DNA from: Pseudomonadales bacterium
GTDB lineage: Bacteria; Pseudomonadota; Gammaproteobacteria; Steroidobacterales; Steroidobacteraceae
NCBI GenBank assembly: GCA_020442965.1
Contig: JAGRJB010000128.1
Location: 1-7,718, forward strand
Direction of reading: 5' to 3'
DNA length: 7,718 bases
Position 1 is the first letter of the stretch. Each line of letters opens with the position of its first letter. A model generated the notes under the pieces. That model searched no databases, was not told the DNA's origin, and saw nothing but the letters and a program-made list of their open reading frames with translations. A program made the translations under genes and the position numbers. Shown piece after piece: positions 1-6,690 of the stretch.

Positions 1-183
1 GCCCGGCGGGCTGACTCTTGTGCTATCGACCGGTGCGCCGCGCACCGCATCGAGCCCGGCGACCACTTCGACCTCATTGCCGGTGCGCCGCGACGACAGA
101 ATGATGGCGTCTGGCCCCATGGCGTCACGAACCTGCACCAGCGCACTGCGCATATCAGCCGCACGATAATGACGAATCTTCAT
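1..183 (-). CDS. flhF: FlhF, flagellar placement GTPase (N-terminal fragment, 61 codons)
   Basis: FlhF is an SRP-family GTPase that sets the position, and often the number, of polar flagella. Only the first 61 codons lie in the window; the gene runs off the low-coordinate edge, so the NG GTPase domain cannot be seen. The visible start reads MKIRHYRAADMRSALVQ, followed by RDAMGPDAIILSSRRTGNEV and a VEVVAG segment. This is the typical FlhF opening (MKIKRF.A.DMR.A...VR...GPDA.IL..R....G.E...A). The ATG at 183 lies 21 bases after the flhA stop. GGAG motifs precede it at two spacings, within ACTGGAGCGATGGAGCT. It follows flhA directly, as in Pseudomonas and Xanthomonas, where fleN and fliA usually come next; those would lie outside this window. 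The identification rests on the N-terminus and on position. Confidence 0.9.
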   Translation of the reverse strand, partial: MKIRHYRAADMRSALVQVRDAMGPDAIILSSRRTGNEVEVVAGLDAVRGAPVDSTRVSPPG

Positions 184-204
184 AGCTCCATCGCTCCAGT
201 AAAA

Positions 205-2265
205 TCAGCGTCCGACAGCGGTAACCAGCCGCACCTTTCGCGTCTCGGGAATCTCGTTCCAGGCGAGCACGTACAGACTCGGTACCGTCACCCGCAGGAA
301 GCGCGACAGCGTCGCTCGCAGGTTCGGCGGCGTCAGTAGCACCGCCGGCTGACCGCCACGTTCCTGACGCTGCGCCGCATCCACCAGACTCTGTTGCAAG
401 CGCTCTGCCAACCCAGGCTCAAGACCCGGTGTCGTCGTCGCATTTCCGGCCAGGGAATTCGACAGCAATCGTTCGAGCTCCGGATCGAGGGTGATCACCG
501 GCAGCTCTTCTCCGAGCCCGGCGATGTCCTGCACGATCTGCCTGCCGAGTGCTACGCGCACCTGCGCGATCAACAATTGTGGGTCCTGCGTGCGTGGCGC
601 TGCTTCCGCCAGCGCCTCGAGGACTGCGCGCGAATTGCGCACGGGCACACGCTCGGCGAGCAAGCCCTGCATGACGCGCACGATGACAGCGAGCGGCAGA
701 ACTTTCGGCACCAGGTCCTCCACGAGTTTCGGCGCGGATTTTGCGAGCGTCTTGAGCAATTGCTCCGCCTCCTCGTGGCCAAACAACTCGTGCGCGTGCG
801 TGAGCATCAGATTGGATAGATGGGTAGCAACCACTGTGCTGGCGTCCACGACCGTGTAGCCCAGCGACTGCGCGTGCTCGCGCAAACCCGTGTCGATCCA
901 GGTCGCGTCCATACCGAACGTGGGATCGCGCGTCGCGATTCCCTGCAATGCGCCCAACACCCTGCCCGGATTGATGGCGAGTTCACGCTCTGGATAGACA
1001 ACCCCCTCGCCGATCGGAACACCGGCGAGATTGATTCGATAGGCGTTCGGCCCGAGTTCGAGGTTGTCGCGAATGTGCACCGCCTGCACCAGAAAGCCGA
1101 GGTCCTGCGAGAGCTTGCGACGTACCCCGCGAATGCGCGCCAGCAGGTCGCCGCCCTGAGTTCGATCGACCAACGGCACCAGTCGGTAGCCCACCTCGAG
1201 CGCCAGCGGATCCACCGGCCGCACATCGTCCCAGGTAAGCTCCTTTGATTCAGGCGCGGCCGGCAAGACTTCCGGTTCCACCACCGGCTCGGGTATCGCA
1301 GCGGCCGAACGCTGGCCTACCCACCAGGCACCCAGGCCACAAACGACGGCCATCGTGATGAACGCCACGTTGGGCATGCCGGGAATTACGCCCAGTACGC
1401 CGAGTACCGCAGCCACAATCGCCAGTGGCCGTGTCTGTCCGAACAGCTGGCGCGACAGTTCGCCGCCCATGTCCTGATCGCGCGACAGACGAGTCACGAG
1501 AATCGCCACCGCGACTGACAACAGCAGTCCGGGAATCTGCGCGACCAACCCGTCGCCGATCGTCAACAGCGTATAGATGCGGGCAGCCTCGCCGAATGGT
1601 AGCGAATGCATGCCGACGCCAATTGCGAGTCCGCCGATCAGGTTGATCATCAGCACCAGAATTCCGGCGATCGCATCGCCACGAACGAACTTGCTGGCGC
1701 CGTCCATCGAACCATAGAAATCCGCTTCCGCGCGTACTTCCGCACGCCGCAAGCGCGCTTCATCCTGCGTGATCACGCCGGCGCCAACGTCGGCATCGAT
1801 CGCCATCTGTTTGCCGGGCATCGCGTCGAGCGTAAAACGCGCGCTGACCTCTGACACACGACCCGCGCCTTTGGTGACCACGACGAAATTGATGATCGTC
1901 AAGATGATGAACACCACGGCACCCACCGCATAATTCCCGCCGATCACGAATTCACCAAACGACGCGATCACATGGCCCGCGGCGCCGGAACCCTCGTGTC
2001 CGCGCAGCAACACAACGCGCGTCGAGGCGACGTTCAAAGCGAGGCGCAGCAAGGTCACTAACAGCAGTACCGTTGGGAAGATCGCGAAGTCGAGTGGCCG
2101 GCGGACGTTGAATACTGATACGAGAATGACGAGCGACAGCGCGATGTTGAACGTGAACAGTACGTCGAGGGCAAATGCAGGCAGTGGCACGATCATCATT
2201 GCCAGGATCGACAGCAAGACGATCGGGGCGCCCAGCCCGGACGTGAGGAATTGACGCGGCGTCAC
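205..2265 (-). CDS. flhA: FlhA, flagellar type III export gate protein
   Basis: FlhA is the large nonameric inner-membrane subunit of the flagellar export gate. It helps couple proton motive force to export, and its cytoplasmic ring receives chaperone-substrate complexes. The product is 686 residues, the normal family length (E. coli about 692). Residues 1 to about 320 hold a set of hydrophobic helices. The FHIPEP signature region lies at about 136-201, with RVSEVSARFTLDAMPGKQ and then ADFYGSMDGASKFVRGDAIA. A variable linker rich in Pro, Glu and Ala (about 321-345) joins the cytoplasmic domain (about 350-686). That domain ends with the conserved VLAWNEIP segment near 666-673. The start is GTG, overlapping the flhB stop by 4 bases (GTGA), which suggests translational coupling. 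No frameshift or missing block was seen. Confidence 0.97.
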   Translation of the reverse strand: MTPRQFLTSGLGAPIVLLSILAMMIVPLPAFALDVLFTFNIALSLVILVSVFNVRRPLDFAIFPTVLLLVTLLRLALNVASTRVVLLRGHEGSGAAGHVIASFGEFVIGGNYAVGAVVFIILTIINFVVVTKGAGRVSEVSARFTLDAMPGKQMAIDADVGAGVITQDEARLRRAEVRAEADFYGSMDGASKFVRGDAIAGILVLMINLIGGLAIGVGMHSLPFGEAARIYTLLTIGDGLVAQIPGLLLSVAVAILVTRLSRDQDMGGELSRQLFGQTRPLAIVAAVLGVLGVIPGMPNVAFITMAVVCGLGAWWVGQRSAAAIPEPVVEPEVLPAAPESKELTWDDVRPVDPLALEVGYRLVPLVDRTQGGDLLARIRGVRRKLSQDLGFLVQAVHIRDNLELGPNAYRINLAGVPIGEGVVYPERELAINPGRVLGALQGIATRDPTFGMDATWIDTGLREHAQSLGYTVVDASTVVATHLSNLMLTHAHELFGHEEAEQLLKTLAKSAPKLVEDLVPKVLPLAVIVRVMQGLLAERVPVRNSRAVLEALAEAAPRTQDPQLLIAQVRVALGRQIVQDIAGLGEELPVITLDPELERLLSNSLAGNATTTPGLEPGLAERLQQSLVDAAQRQERGGQPAVLLTPPNLRATLSRFLRVTVPSLYVLAWNEIPETRKVRLVTAVGR

Positions 2266-3365
2266 GTGAGCACCGGTGGCGTTGGTGGTGTGTTACCGCT
2301 ATCGCGGGCGGCACGCACCTGGTAGACGTAGGTCAGCACTTGAGCAACGACCACATAGAGATCGGCCGGCACCTCGCCGCCGATGTCGACCGAACCGTGC
2401 AAGGCGCGCGCGAGCGGCGGCGCTGCGACCAAAGGCACGCCATGCTCGGTCGCCAGTTCGCGTATGCGAGCGGCAACAAGGTCGACGCCTTTCGCCACGA
2501 CGATCGGGGCGCGCATTCTGGAATCGTCGTAGCGCAGCGCTACGGCGTAGTGGGTCGGGTTGGTGACCACTACATCGGCCAGAGGAACATCCTGCATCAT
2601 GCGATTGCGCGCCATCGCCTGTTGCAAACTGCGGATGCGCCCCTTGATCTCGGGCGATCCTTCCGACTCTCTCATCTCGCGACGAATCTCATCGCGAGAC
2701 ATTTTCAATTCAGTGCTGTGCCGCCACAGTTGGTAGGGCACGTCGATGGCCGCGATCATCGCGAGCGCACAGACCAACGTCAGCAAGGCCTTGGCGCACA
2801 GCCCCCCCGCCGCGACGATCCCTGCGGAGGTGGCGACGCTGCCGAGCGACAACAGCGCCGCCAGGTCGCTCCGCAACAGGAAGTAGGCGATCAGTCCAAC
2901 CAGTGAGAGCTTGGCTATACCCTTGCCCAGCTCGACCAGCGTACGCGAAGAAAACATTCGGCCGATTCCGGCCACCGGATCGAGTCGTTCGAACTTCGGC
3001 GCAAGGGCTTCTACCGAGAAGTTCCAACCACCGATCAGCAGCGGCGTCGACAGAGCAGCCACCATCGTGGCCAGGAACACGGGCGCGACCGCCCACAGAG
3101 CAGCCGCGAACGATTGCGACAGCAGCGTTGTCAATCGGTCAGGATCAACGCTTTCCGCACCCGCGATCACGAGTCCATCACGCATCATCCCCGCCATGCG
3201 CGATCCTAACGAGTCACCCAACATGTACAGAGTGATGGCGGCGGCGATCATCACGCCGGCGCTCGACAGATCGACGGAACGCGGCACTTGACCGCGCTTG
3301 CGCGCCTCCTCCAGACGTTTTGGTGTCGGACGCTCGGTTCGTTCCTGGCCATCGCTTTCAGCCAC
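2262..3365 (-). CDS. flhB: FlhB, flagellar export gate and substrate-specificity switch protein
   Basis: FlhB is the export-gate subunit that cleaves itself and, prompted by FliK, changes export from rod/hook to filament substrates. The 367-residue product opens with the conserved MAESDGQERTERPTPKRLEE and has four hydrophobic segments between about 32 and 210. The autocleavage motif NPTH is intact at residues 269-272, within VVVTNPTHYAVAL, at essentially the numbering of Salmonella FlhB. The tail after about residue 355 is proline-rich (NTPPTPPVLT). The start is GTG at 3365, chosen because the conserved N-terminus begins exactly there. It lies 3 bases after the fliR stop and in the same frame as fliR. 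The stop overlaps the flhA start. Nothing suggests loss of function. Confidence 0.97.
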   Translation of the reverse strand: MAESDGQERTERPTPKRLEEARKRGQVPRSVDLSSAGVMIAAAITLYMLGDSLGSRMAGMMRDGLVIAGAESVDPDRLTTLLSQSFAAALWAVAPVFLATMVAALSTPLLIGGWNFSVEALAPKFERLDPVAGIGRMFSSRTLVELGKGIAKLSLVGLIAYFLLRSDLAALLSLGSVATSAGIVAAGGLCAKALLTLVCALAMIAAIDVPYQLWRHSTELKMSRDEIRREMRESEGSPEIKGRIRSLQQAMARNRMMQDVPLADVVVTNPTHYAVALRYDDSRMRAPIVVAKGVDLVAARIRELATEHGVPLVAAPPLARALHGSVDIGGEVPADLYVVVAQVLTYVYQVRAARDSGNTPPTPPVLT

Positions 3366-3368
3366 ACA

Positions 3369-4151
3369 TCACCGCTGCGTCAACTGCGAAATGTCGCGGG
3401 TGAAGGCAAAGCCGCGCTGTAACAACTCGAGGAAGCTCGCCTGCATCTGAGGTAGCCCGACCAGCAGGATGACGAGCCCCAGCACGAGTGATACCGGAAA
3501 GCCGACTGCGAACAAGTTGAACGATGGCGCGGCGCGGCTCATGACCCCGAACGACAGATTCACGATCAGTAGCGCGGCAACTCCCGGCAACGCCACCGTG
3601 ACAGCGCCGCTGAACAGATTGCCACCCCACACGACGACGCTCCACAGCGTTTGCCGATCGAGGCCCGTCGCAGCAAGTGGCAGGGTCTGAAAGCCGTGCA
3701 CCAGTATTTCGATCAGCGCCAGATGACCGCCCAATGCGAGAAAGGTCATCGTCACCAGGATGGTATAGAACTGCCCGATCGCCGGCGTCCCAGTGCCGCG
3801 CAGTGGATCTTGGTTCAACGCAAAAGACAGCCCCATACTATTGGCTAACACCTGACCACCAAGTGTCAGTGCGTCGAAGACGAGCTGCAGAACGAATCCC
3901 AGCGTCAGCCCGATCAGCAATTGTTGTGCCGTGATAACGACACCTGCCGCACTGAACGGGCTGGCTGTCGGGGCGCGGACGAGTGGCGCGACCAACAGCG
4001 TCATCGCGAGAGTCAGCGCCACGCGAACGCGCGCCGGCACGTAACGCGCCGCGAAGATCGGCGCAATCATGAAGCATGCGCCAATGCGGACGAACGGCCA
4101 GAACGCTTGTGCCAGCCAGGCTTCGAGTTGACCCATCTGAATTTGCAGCAT
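3369..4151 (-). CDS. fliR: FliR, flagellar export gate protein
   Basis: FliR forms, with FliP and FliQ, the helical export-gate core inside the MS-ring. From the ATG at 4151 the product is 260 residues, matching the usual length (E. coli 261). It opens MLQIQMGQLEAWLAQAFWPF, closely resembling the E. coli start (MLQV...W...FWP). A TTG four codons upstream (4163) would add only MTRA and is less likely. Conserved parts are GLTLGFVLQL..DALTLGGQ (about 81-100), MGLSFALNQDPLRGTG (106-121) and the C-terminal FGVMSRAAPSFNLFAVGFP (201-219). Most of the chain is hydrophobic and membrane-embedded. The start lies 13 bases after the fliQ stop with only a weak Shine-Dalgarno, so it may be coupled to fliQ translation. 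Confidence 0.96.
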   Translation of the reverse strand: MLQIQMGQLEAWLAQAFWPFVRIGACFMIAPIFAARYVPARVRVALTLAMTLLVAPLVRAPTASPFSAAGVVITAQQLLIGLTLGFVLQLVFDALTLGGQVLANSMGLSFALNQDPLRGTGTPAIGQFYTILVTMTFLALGGHLALIEILVHGFQTLPLAATGLDRQTLWSVVVWGGNLFSGAVTVALPGVAALLIVNLSFGVMSRAAPSFNLFAVGFPVSLVLGLVILLVGLPQMQASFLELLQRGFAFTRDISQLTQR

Positions 4152-4164
4152 GGCTCGCGTCAAC

Positions 4165-4434
4165 TCAGTTGATATAGCCAGGAATCGACTGGATCAGCTC
4201 ACGGGTGTAGCTGATCATCTGCCGCAGCATCCACGGGCCTGCTAACAGCAGAACCGCCGCCATTGCCATGAGTTTGGGAATGAACGACAACGTCATCTCA
4301 TTGATTTGCGTGGCGGCCTGGAACAGACCCACCAACAAGCCGACTGCCAACGCGACCAGCAGCAGAGGCGCCGCCAGCATGATCGTCATTTCCAGCGCGT
4401 GGCGGCCGATATTGAGTACGGTCTCGGGCGTCAT
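4165..4434 (-). CDS. fliQ: FliQ, flagellar export gate protein
   Basis: FliQ is the small two-helix subunit that wraps the FliP/FliR core of the export gate. The 89-residue product has the standard length and sequence. It starts [20 protein letters not shown], with hydrophobic segments at about 13-36 and 50-72. Between them lies the family core [19 protein letters not shown] followed by IPK. The start is the ATG at 4434, which overlaps the fliP stop as ATGA. An in-frame ATG 14 codons upstream lies inside fliP and would add residues not found in the family. The stop is 13 bases before the chosen fliR start. Confidence 0.97.
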   Translation of the reverse strand: MTPETVLNIGRHALEMTIMLAAPLLLVALAVGLLVGLFQAATQINEMTLSFIPKLMAMAAVLLLAGPWMLRQMISYTRELIQSIPGYIN

Positions 4435-5189
4435 CGCAGGAAACTCTCGGCAAGCGTACCCATGACGAGCGTCCACCCGTCGATCAGCACGAACAGCATG
4501 ATCTTGAAAGGCAGGGAGATCAGCACCGGCGACAGCATCATCATGCCCATCGACATCAGCACGCTGGCGACGACCAGATCGATGATTACGAAGGGAATGA
4601 AGAGCAGGAAGCCGATTAGAAACGCTGTCTTGAGTTCACTGGTCGCGAACGCCGGCACCAGGATACTGAGTGGTACGTCCTCTGGCTTGTCGAAGCCCGG
4701 TGAACCCGCGATGCGCGCGAACGTGGCGATGTCCTGCTCGCGCGTTTGTTCCAGCATGAAGTGCTTGAGCGGCGCGACGGCAAGCTGTAACGCCTCGACC
4801 GTTTCGATCTTCTCTGCCATGTAAGGCTGCACGGCTTCGACGTTGATTCGATCGATGACAGGCGCCATGACGAACAGCGTGAGAAACAATGCGAGGCCCA
4901 CTAACACTTGGTTTGGGGGAGTCTGTCCGGCACCGATAGCCTGACGCAGGATCGCGAGTACGATCACGATCCGCGTAAACGCGGTCATCATCAGTACGAT
5001 CGATGGCAGCAATGTGAGCGCCGTCATCAATATCAGGATTTGAATGGTCAGCGAGTATGTCTGACCACCTGCGGCGCTCGTTTCAACCGTCACAGCCGGC
5101 AGACCCGATGCGGCCATTGCCGCGCCCGCGGGTAACAACAGCATAGCCACCAGAATCCACAGATTGCGATTTGCGGGCCAGCGTCTCAT
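4431..5189 (-). CDS. fliP: FliP, flagellar export gate protein
   Basis: FliP is the pentameric core of the flagellar export gate. The product is 252 residues. Residues 1 to about 26 look like a cleavable signal peptide (positive N-terminus, hydrophobic run 10-20, AMA before AS), as is known for E. coli FliP. Family blocks follow: [20 protein letters not shown] (67-86), [19 protein letters not shown] (90-108), [19 protein letters not shown] (182-200), the methionine-rich [10 protein letters not shown] (213-222) and the C-terminal [18 protein letters not shown]. The methionine-rich stretch falls where the pore-gating loop is described. The ATG at 5189 overlaps the fliO stop by 4 bases (ATGA). 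A GGAG motif lies 9 bases upstream, within fliO. Confidence 0.97.
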   Translation of the reverse strand: MRRWPANRNLWILVAMLLLPAGAAMAASGLPAVTVETSAAGGQTYSLTIQILILMTALTLLPSIVLMMTAFTRIVIVLAILRQAIGAGQTPPNQVLVGLALFLTLFVMAPVIDRINVEAVQPYMAEKIETVEALQLAVAPLKHFMLEQTREQDIATFARIAGSPGFDKPEDVPLSILVPAFATSELKTAFLIGFLLFIPFVIIDLVVASVLMSMGMMMLSPVLISLPFKIMLFVLIDGWTLVMGTLAESFLR

Positions 5190-5665
5190 CGACCGAGACT
5201 CCGGCGCAGTAGCTCCGCAAAGCCAGGCACGCCAGGCGCCGACTTGTCTGTGCCTATCGATTTGCCGTCTGCAGCGCTGTCTGGCGCTTCGTCCGGGGCG
5301 AACGTATGCAGCGTTTGCGTGTGTCCCGGAGCTACGCCGATCAATAGCGTGGCTCGGCCGACTCTGATCAGCACGGCACGTTCCTTGACGCCCAGTGGCA
5401 GATCGTCAAGGACTTCGATTTGCCGTCGCCCCCGACCGCCCAGAGCGCGTGCGCGCCGCGCCAGCCAGGCGATCGCGAAGACAACCGCCAGTACGACCGC
5501 GAGCGACAAAGTGACTTCGAGCAAGCTGCCAGCTCCCGAAGCAGTCGCACCCTCCAGCGACGGCGCGGCGAACTTACGGTCGGCGGCGTGCGCCGCTGGT
5601 AACAACACGGCAGCGCATGGAGCGAGCAAGATCGCCAGAATCGAGCTGGAGCGGGACCGATGCAC
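5186..5665 (-). CDS. fliO: FliO, flagellar export gate assembly protein
   Basis: FliO is a membrane protein that helps stabilise FliP while the export gate assembles. It is the least conserved gene of the set, and this call rests on position as well as sequence. The 159-residue product has an N-terminal signal-like segment (residues 1-27: basic start, hydrophobic 9-22, AHA before A) and a membrane helix at about 48-68. A basic [13 protein letters not shown] stretch follows, then the FliO-type cytoplasmic core [20 protein letters not shown] and TLLIGVAPG (about 83-114). The tail is acidic and Ser/Pro-rich until [10 protein letters not shown]. The start is GTG at 5665, 9 bases after the fliN stop and in the same frame. 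No clear Shine-Dalgarno was seen, so initiation may depend on ribosomes finishing fliN. The stop overlaps fliP. Confidence 0.9.
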   Translation of the reverse strand: MHRSRSSSILAILLAPCAAVLLPAAHAADRKFAAPSLEGATASGAGSLLEVTLSLAVVLAVVFAIAWLARRARALGGRGRRQIEVLDDLPLGVKERAVLIRVGRATLLIGVAPGHTQTLHTFAPDEAPDSAADGKSIGTDKSAPGVPGFAELLRRSLGR

Positions 5666-5674
5666 GGCTGCGCG

Positions 5675-6019
5675 CTATTTCAGCTTGCGGATTCGCTCGG
5701 CGGGACTCACCACGTCGGTGATCCGAATGCCGAACTTCTCGTTCACAACGACGACCTCGCCGTGCGCAACCAGCGTGCCGTTGACGAAGACATCGAGCGC
5801 TTCGCCGGCGGCACGATCGAACTCCACGACCGATCCCTGATTGAGCTGCAGCAGGTTGCGTATGGGTATTCGCGTACGGCCCACTTCCATCGACAGCGTC
5901 ACCGGCACGTCGAGAATGACCTCCAGATTGACATCAGGCGAGGCGTCTTTGACGACAGGTGCGGCTTCCATCTGCTCGAATTCCGCGCGTTCGGCCGTCT
6001 CTTGCGCTTTGGCATTCAT
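5675..6019 (-). CDS. fliN: FliN, flagellar motor switch (C-ring) protein
   Basis: FliN forms the lower part of the cytoplasmic C-ring and takes part in switching and in docking the export ATPase complex. The 114-residue product has a short charged N-terminus (about 1-28) and one SpoA/FliMN C-terminal domain (about 30-114). Its typical FliN sequence includes VILDVPVTLSMEVGRTRIPI, RNLLQLNQGSVVEFDR, VFVNGTLVAHGEVVVVNEKF and GIRITDVVSPAERIRKL. It has neither the N-terminal CheY-binding motif nor the middle domain of FliM, so it is not a FliM or a FliM-FliN fusion. The start at 6019 follows an AAGGA Shine-Dalgarno overlapping the fliL stop. An upstream extension of the frame to 6124 lies over fliL and shows no FliN or FliM similarity. 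The expected fliM neighbour is missing between fliL and this gene. Confidence 0.97.
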   Translation of the reverse strand: MNAKAQETAERAEFEQMEAAPVVKDASPDVNLEVILDVPVTLSMEVGRTRIPIRNLLQLNQGSVVEFDRAAGEALDVFVNGTLVAHGEVVVVNEKFGIRITDVVSPAERIRKLK

Positions 6020-6032
6020 GTCTACGTTCCTT
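6020..6032 (-). promoter_or_regulatory. fliN ribosome binding site at the fliL/fliN junction
   Basis: On the minus strand the fliL stop TAA (6033-6031) runs straight into AAGGAA, giving TAAGGAACGTAGAC before the fliN ATG. The GGA is about 7 to 8 bases from the ATG, a good spacing. This site fixes the fliN start and shows that the short fliL-fliN junction can be translated as it stands. Confidence 0.75.
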
Positions 6033-6543
6033 ACTGCATCACGAAGCTGGTGAAATAGAGCGCTTCGAGCTTTTCCGGCGCCCCGCCAACCGCTTTCACG
6101 ATCGAACGCACTGCCTCCAGACATTGCGCCCGGAGCTTTTCTTTGCCTTCGCTGGTTCGCAGGGTCGTCGCGCTCTGCGCGCTGAGCAGCAGGAGAAGAT
6201 CGTTACGAATTTGTGGATCGTGCTCTTTCAGCAGTGCCTCGACTTCGGCATCGCGCGTCATCAGTTGCATGGCGACCTGCAGGAACTTCGCACCTTCGTC
6301 GCCTTGGAAATTCACGACGAAGGGCGGGTCCAGGGGTAAGTACTTCGCAGGGGCCGGCGGTTCAGCTTTGGCCGCCGTGTGCTCCTTGTCACCGCGCGTC
6401 AGAAAGAATGCCGCTGCGCCGCCGCCCAGAACCAGTACTGCGGCGATGCCAATGATCAGGCCGCGCTTGCTACTGGGTTTGGACTCAGTTTCAGCGGCTG
6501 CGTCCTTGGCAGTGGCGGTCGATGATGCGGCGGCTGCGGCCAT
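6031..6543 (-). CDS. fliL: FliL, flagellar basal-body-associated stator protein
   Basis: FliL is a single-pass inner-membrane protein that surrounds or supports the MotAB/PomAB stator and affects motor output. The 170-residue product has an Ala/Ser/Thr-rich cytoplasmic N-terminus (1-27) and one membrane helix (about 28-49, GLIIGIAAVLVLGGGAAAFF). A short Ala/Pro linker leads to the periplasmic domain. That domain carries the FliL pattern: YLPLDPPFVVNF, then FLQVAMQLMTRD, HDPQIRNDLLLLLS and a C-terminal VEALYFTSFVMQ-like end (here LEALYFTSFVMQ). The ATG at 6543 has AAGAGGA about 6 bases upstream. A sigma-54 type promoter lies about 45 bases upstream. This is the first gene after the 147-base gap and probably heads the operon through flhF. 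Confidence 0.95.
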   Translation of the reverse strand: MAAAAASSTATAKDAAAETESKPSSKRGLIIGIAAVLVLGGGAAAFFLTRGDKEHTAAKAEPPAPAKYLPLDPPFVVNFQGDEGAKFLQVAMQLMTRDAEVEALLKEHDPQIRNDLLLLLSAQSATTLRTSEGKEKLRAQCLEAVRSIVKAVGGAPEKLEALYFTSFVMQ

Positions 6544-6549
6544 GGGAGA

Positions 6550-6556
6550 TCCTCTT
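6550..6556 (-). promoter_or_regulatory. fliL ribosome binding site
   Basis: AAGAGGA is read on the minus strand, followed by TCTCCC and then the fliL ATG. The spacing is normal and supports the chosen start. Confidence 0.65.
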
Positions 6557-6586
6557 GCTGTATTGCGACGGTCGACGGAGAGTCAG

Positions 6587-6604
6587 TTGCAACACGCATG
6601 CCAG
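6587..6604 (-). promoter_or_regulatory. Sigma-54 (RpoN) promoter candidate upstream of fliL
   Basis: The minus strand reads CTGGCATGCGTGTTGCAA. The sigma-54 consensus is YTGGCACG-N4-TTGCW; this site differs at one position (T for C after GGCA). The GG of the -24 element and the GC of the -12 element are separated by exactly 10 bases, the required spacing. Transcription would start near 6577, leaving a leader of about 34 bases with the fliL Shine-Dalgarno. In Pseudomonas and Vibrio, fliL operons are known to use RpoN with the activator FleQ/FlrA/FlrC. No clear activator site was recognised in the rest of the gap. The call is based on one site read by eye. Confidence 0.75.
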
Positions 6605-6690
6605 TCGAACGATGTGACGGCCCTCACGCAGTCGATTGGATCAGTGGTCACAACCCGTCGACTTTTTGGCGCTTGCCGGCTGGCCGGCGA

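Larger units (their letters stand above)
6544..6690 (-). other. Intergenic region between fliK and fliL
   Basis: This is the only sizeable non-coding stretch in the window (147 bases). It holds the sigma-54 promoter candidate and the fliL Shine-Dalgarno. The part next to fliK contains a GC-rich inverted repeat (6674-6687) with no U-run after it on the coding strand. No convincing intrinsic terminator was found, so fliK transcription may read through into fliL. Confidence 0.7.

Noticed and set aside
4152..4163. TTG start for FliR at 4163
   Set aside because: It adds only four residues and has no clear ribosome site. The ATG at 4151 gives an MLQ start like that of E. coli FliR.
4435..4476. Longer FliQ start 14 codons upstream
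   Set aside because: It would lie within the end of fliP and add residues absent from the family. The ATG at 4434 gives the standard 89-residue protein with an ATGA overlap.
6020..6124. Upstream extension of the fliN frame into fliL, considered as a FliM remnant
   Set aside because: The added 35 residues come from another frame of fliL. They have no CheY-binding motif or FliM similarity, and a good Shine-Dalgarno sits before the ATG at 6019.
6674..6687. Inverted repeat GCCGGCTGGCCGGC just after fliK, considered as a terminator
   Set aside because: The stem is only 5 base pairs and, on the minus strand, it is followed by an A-rich run rather than T residues. The T-run lies on the wrong side for a plus-strand terminator too.
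6604..6690. Possible FleQ-type activator site in the fliK-fliL gap
   Set aside because: GTCGAC palindromes occur at 6571-6576 and 6658-6663, but neither fits the AT-centred FleQ consensus, and short GC palindromes are expected by chance here.
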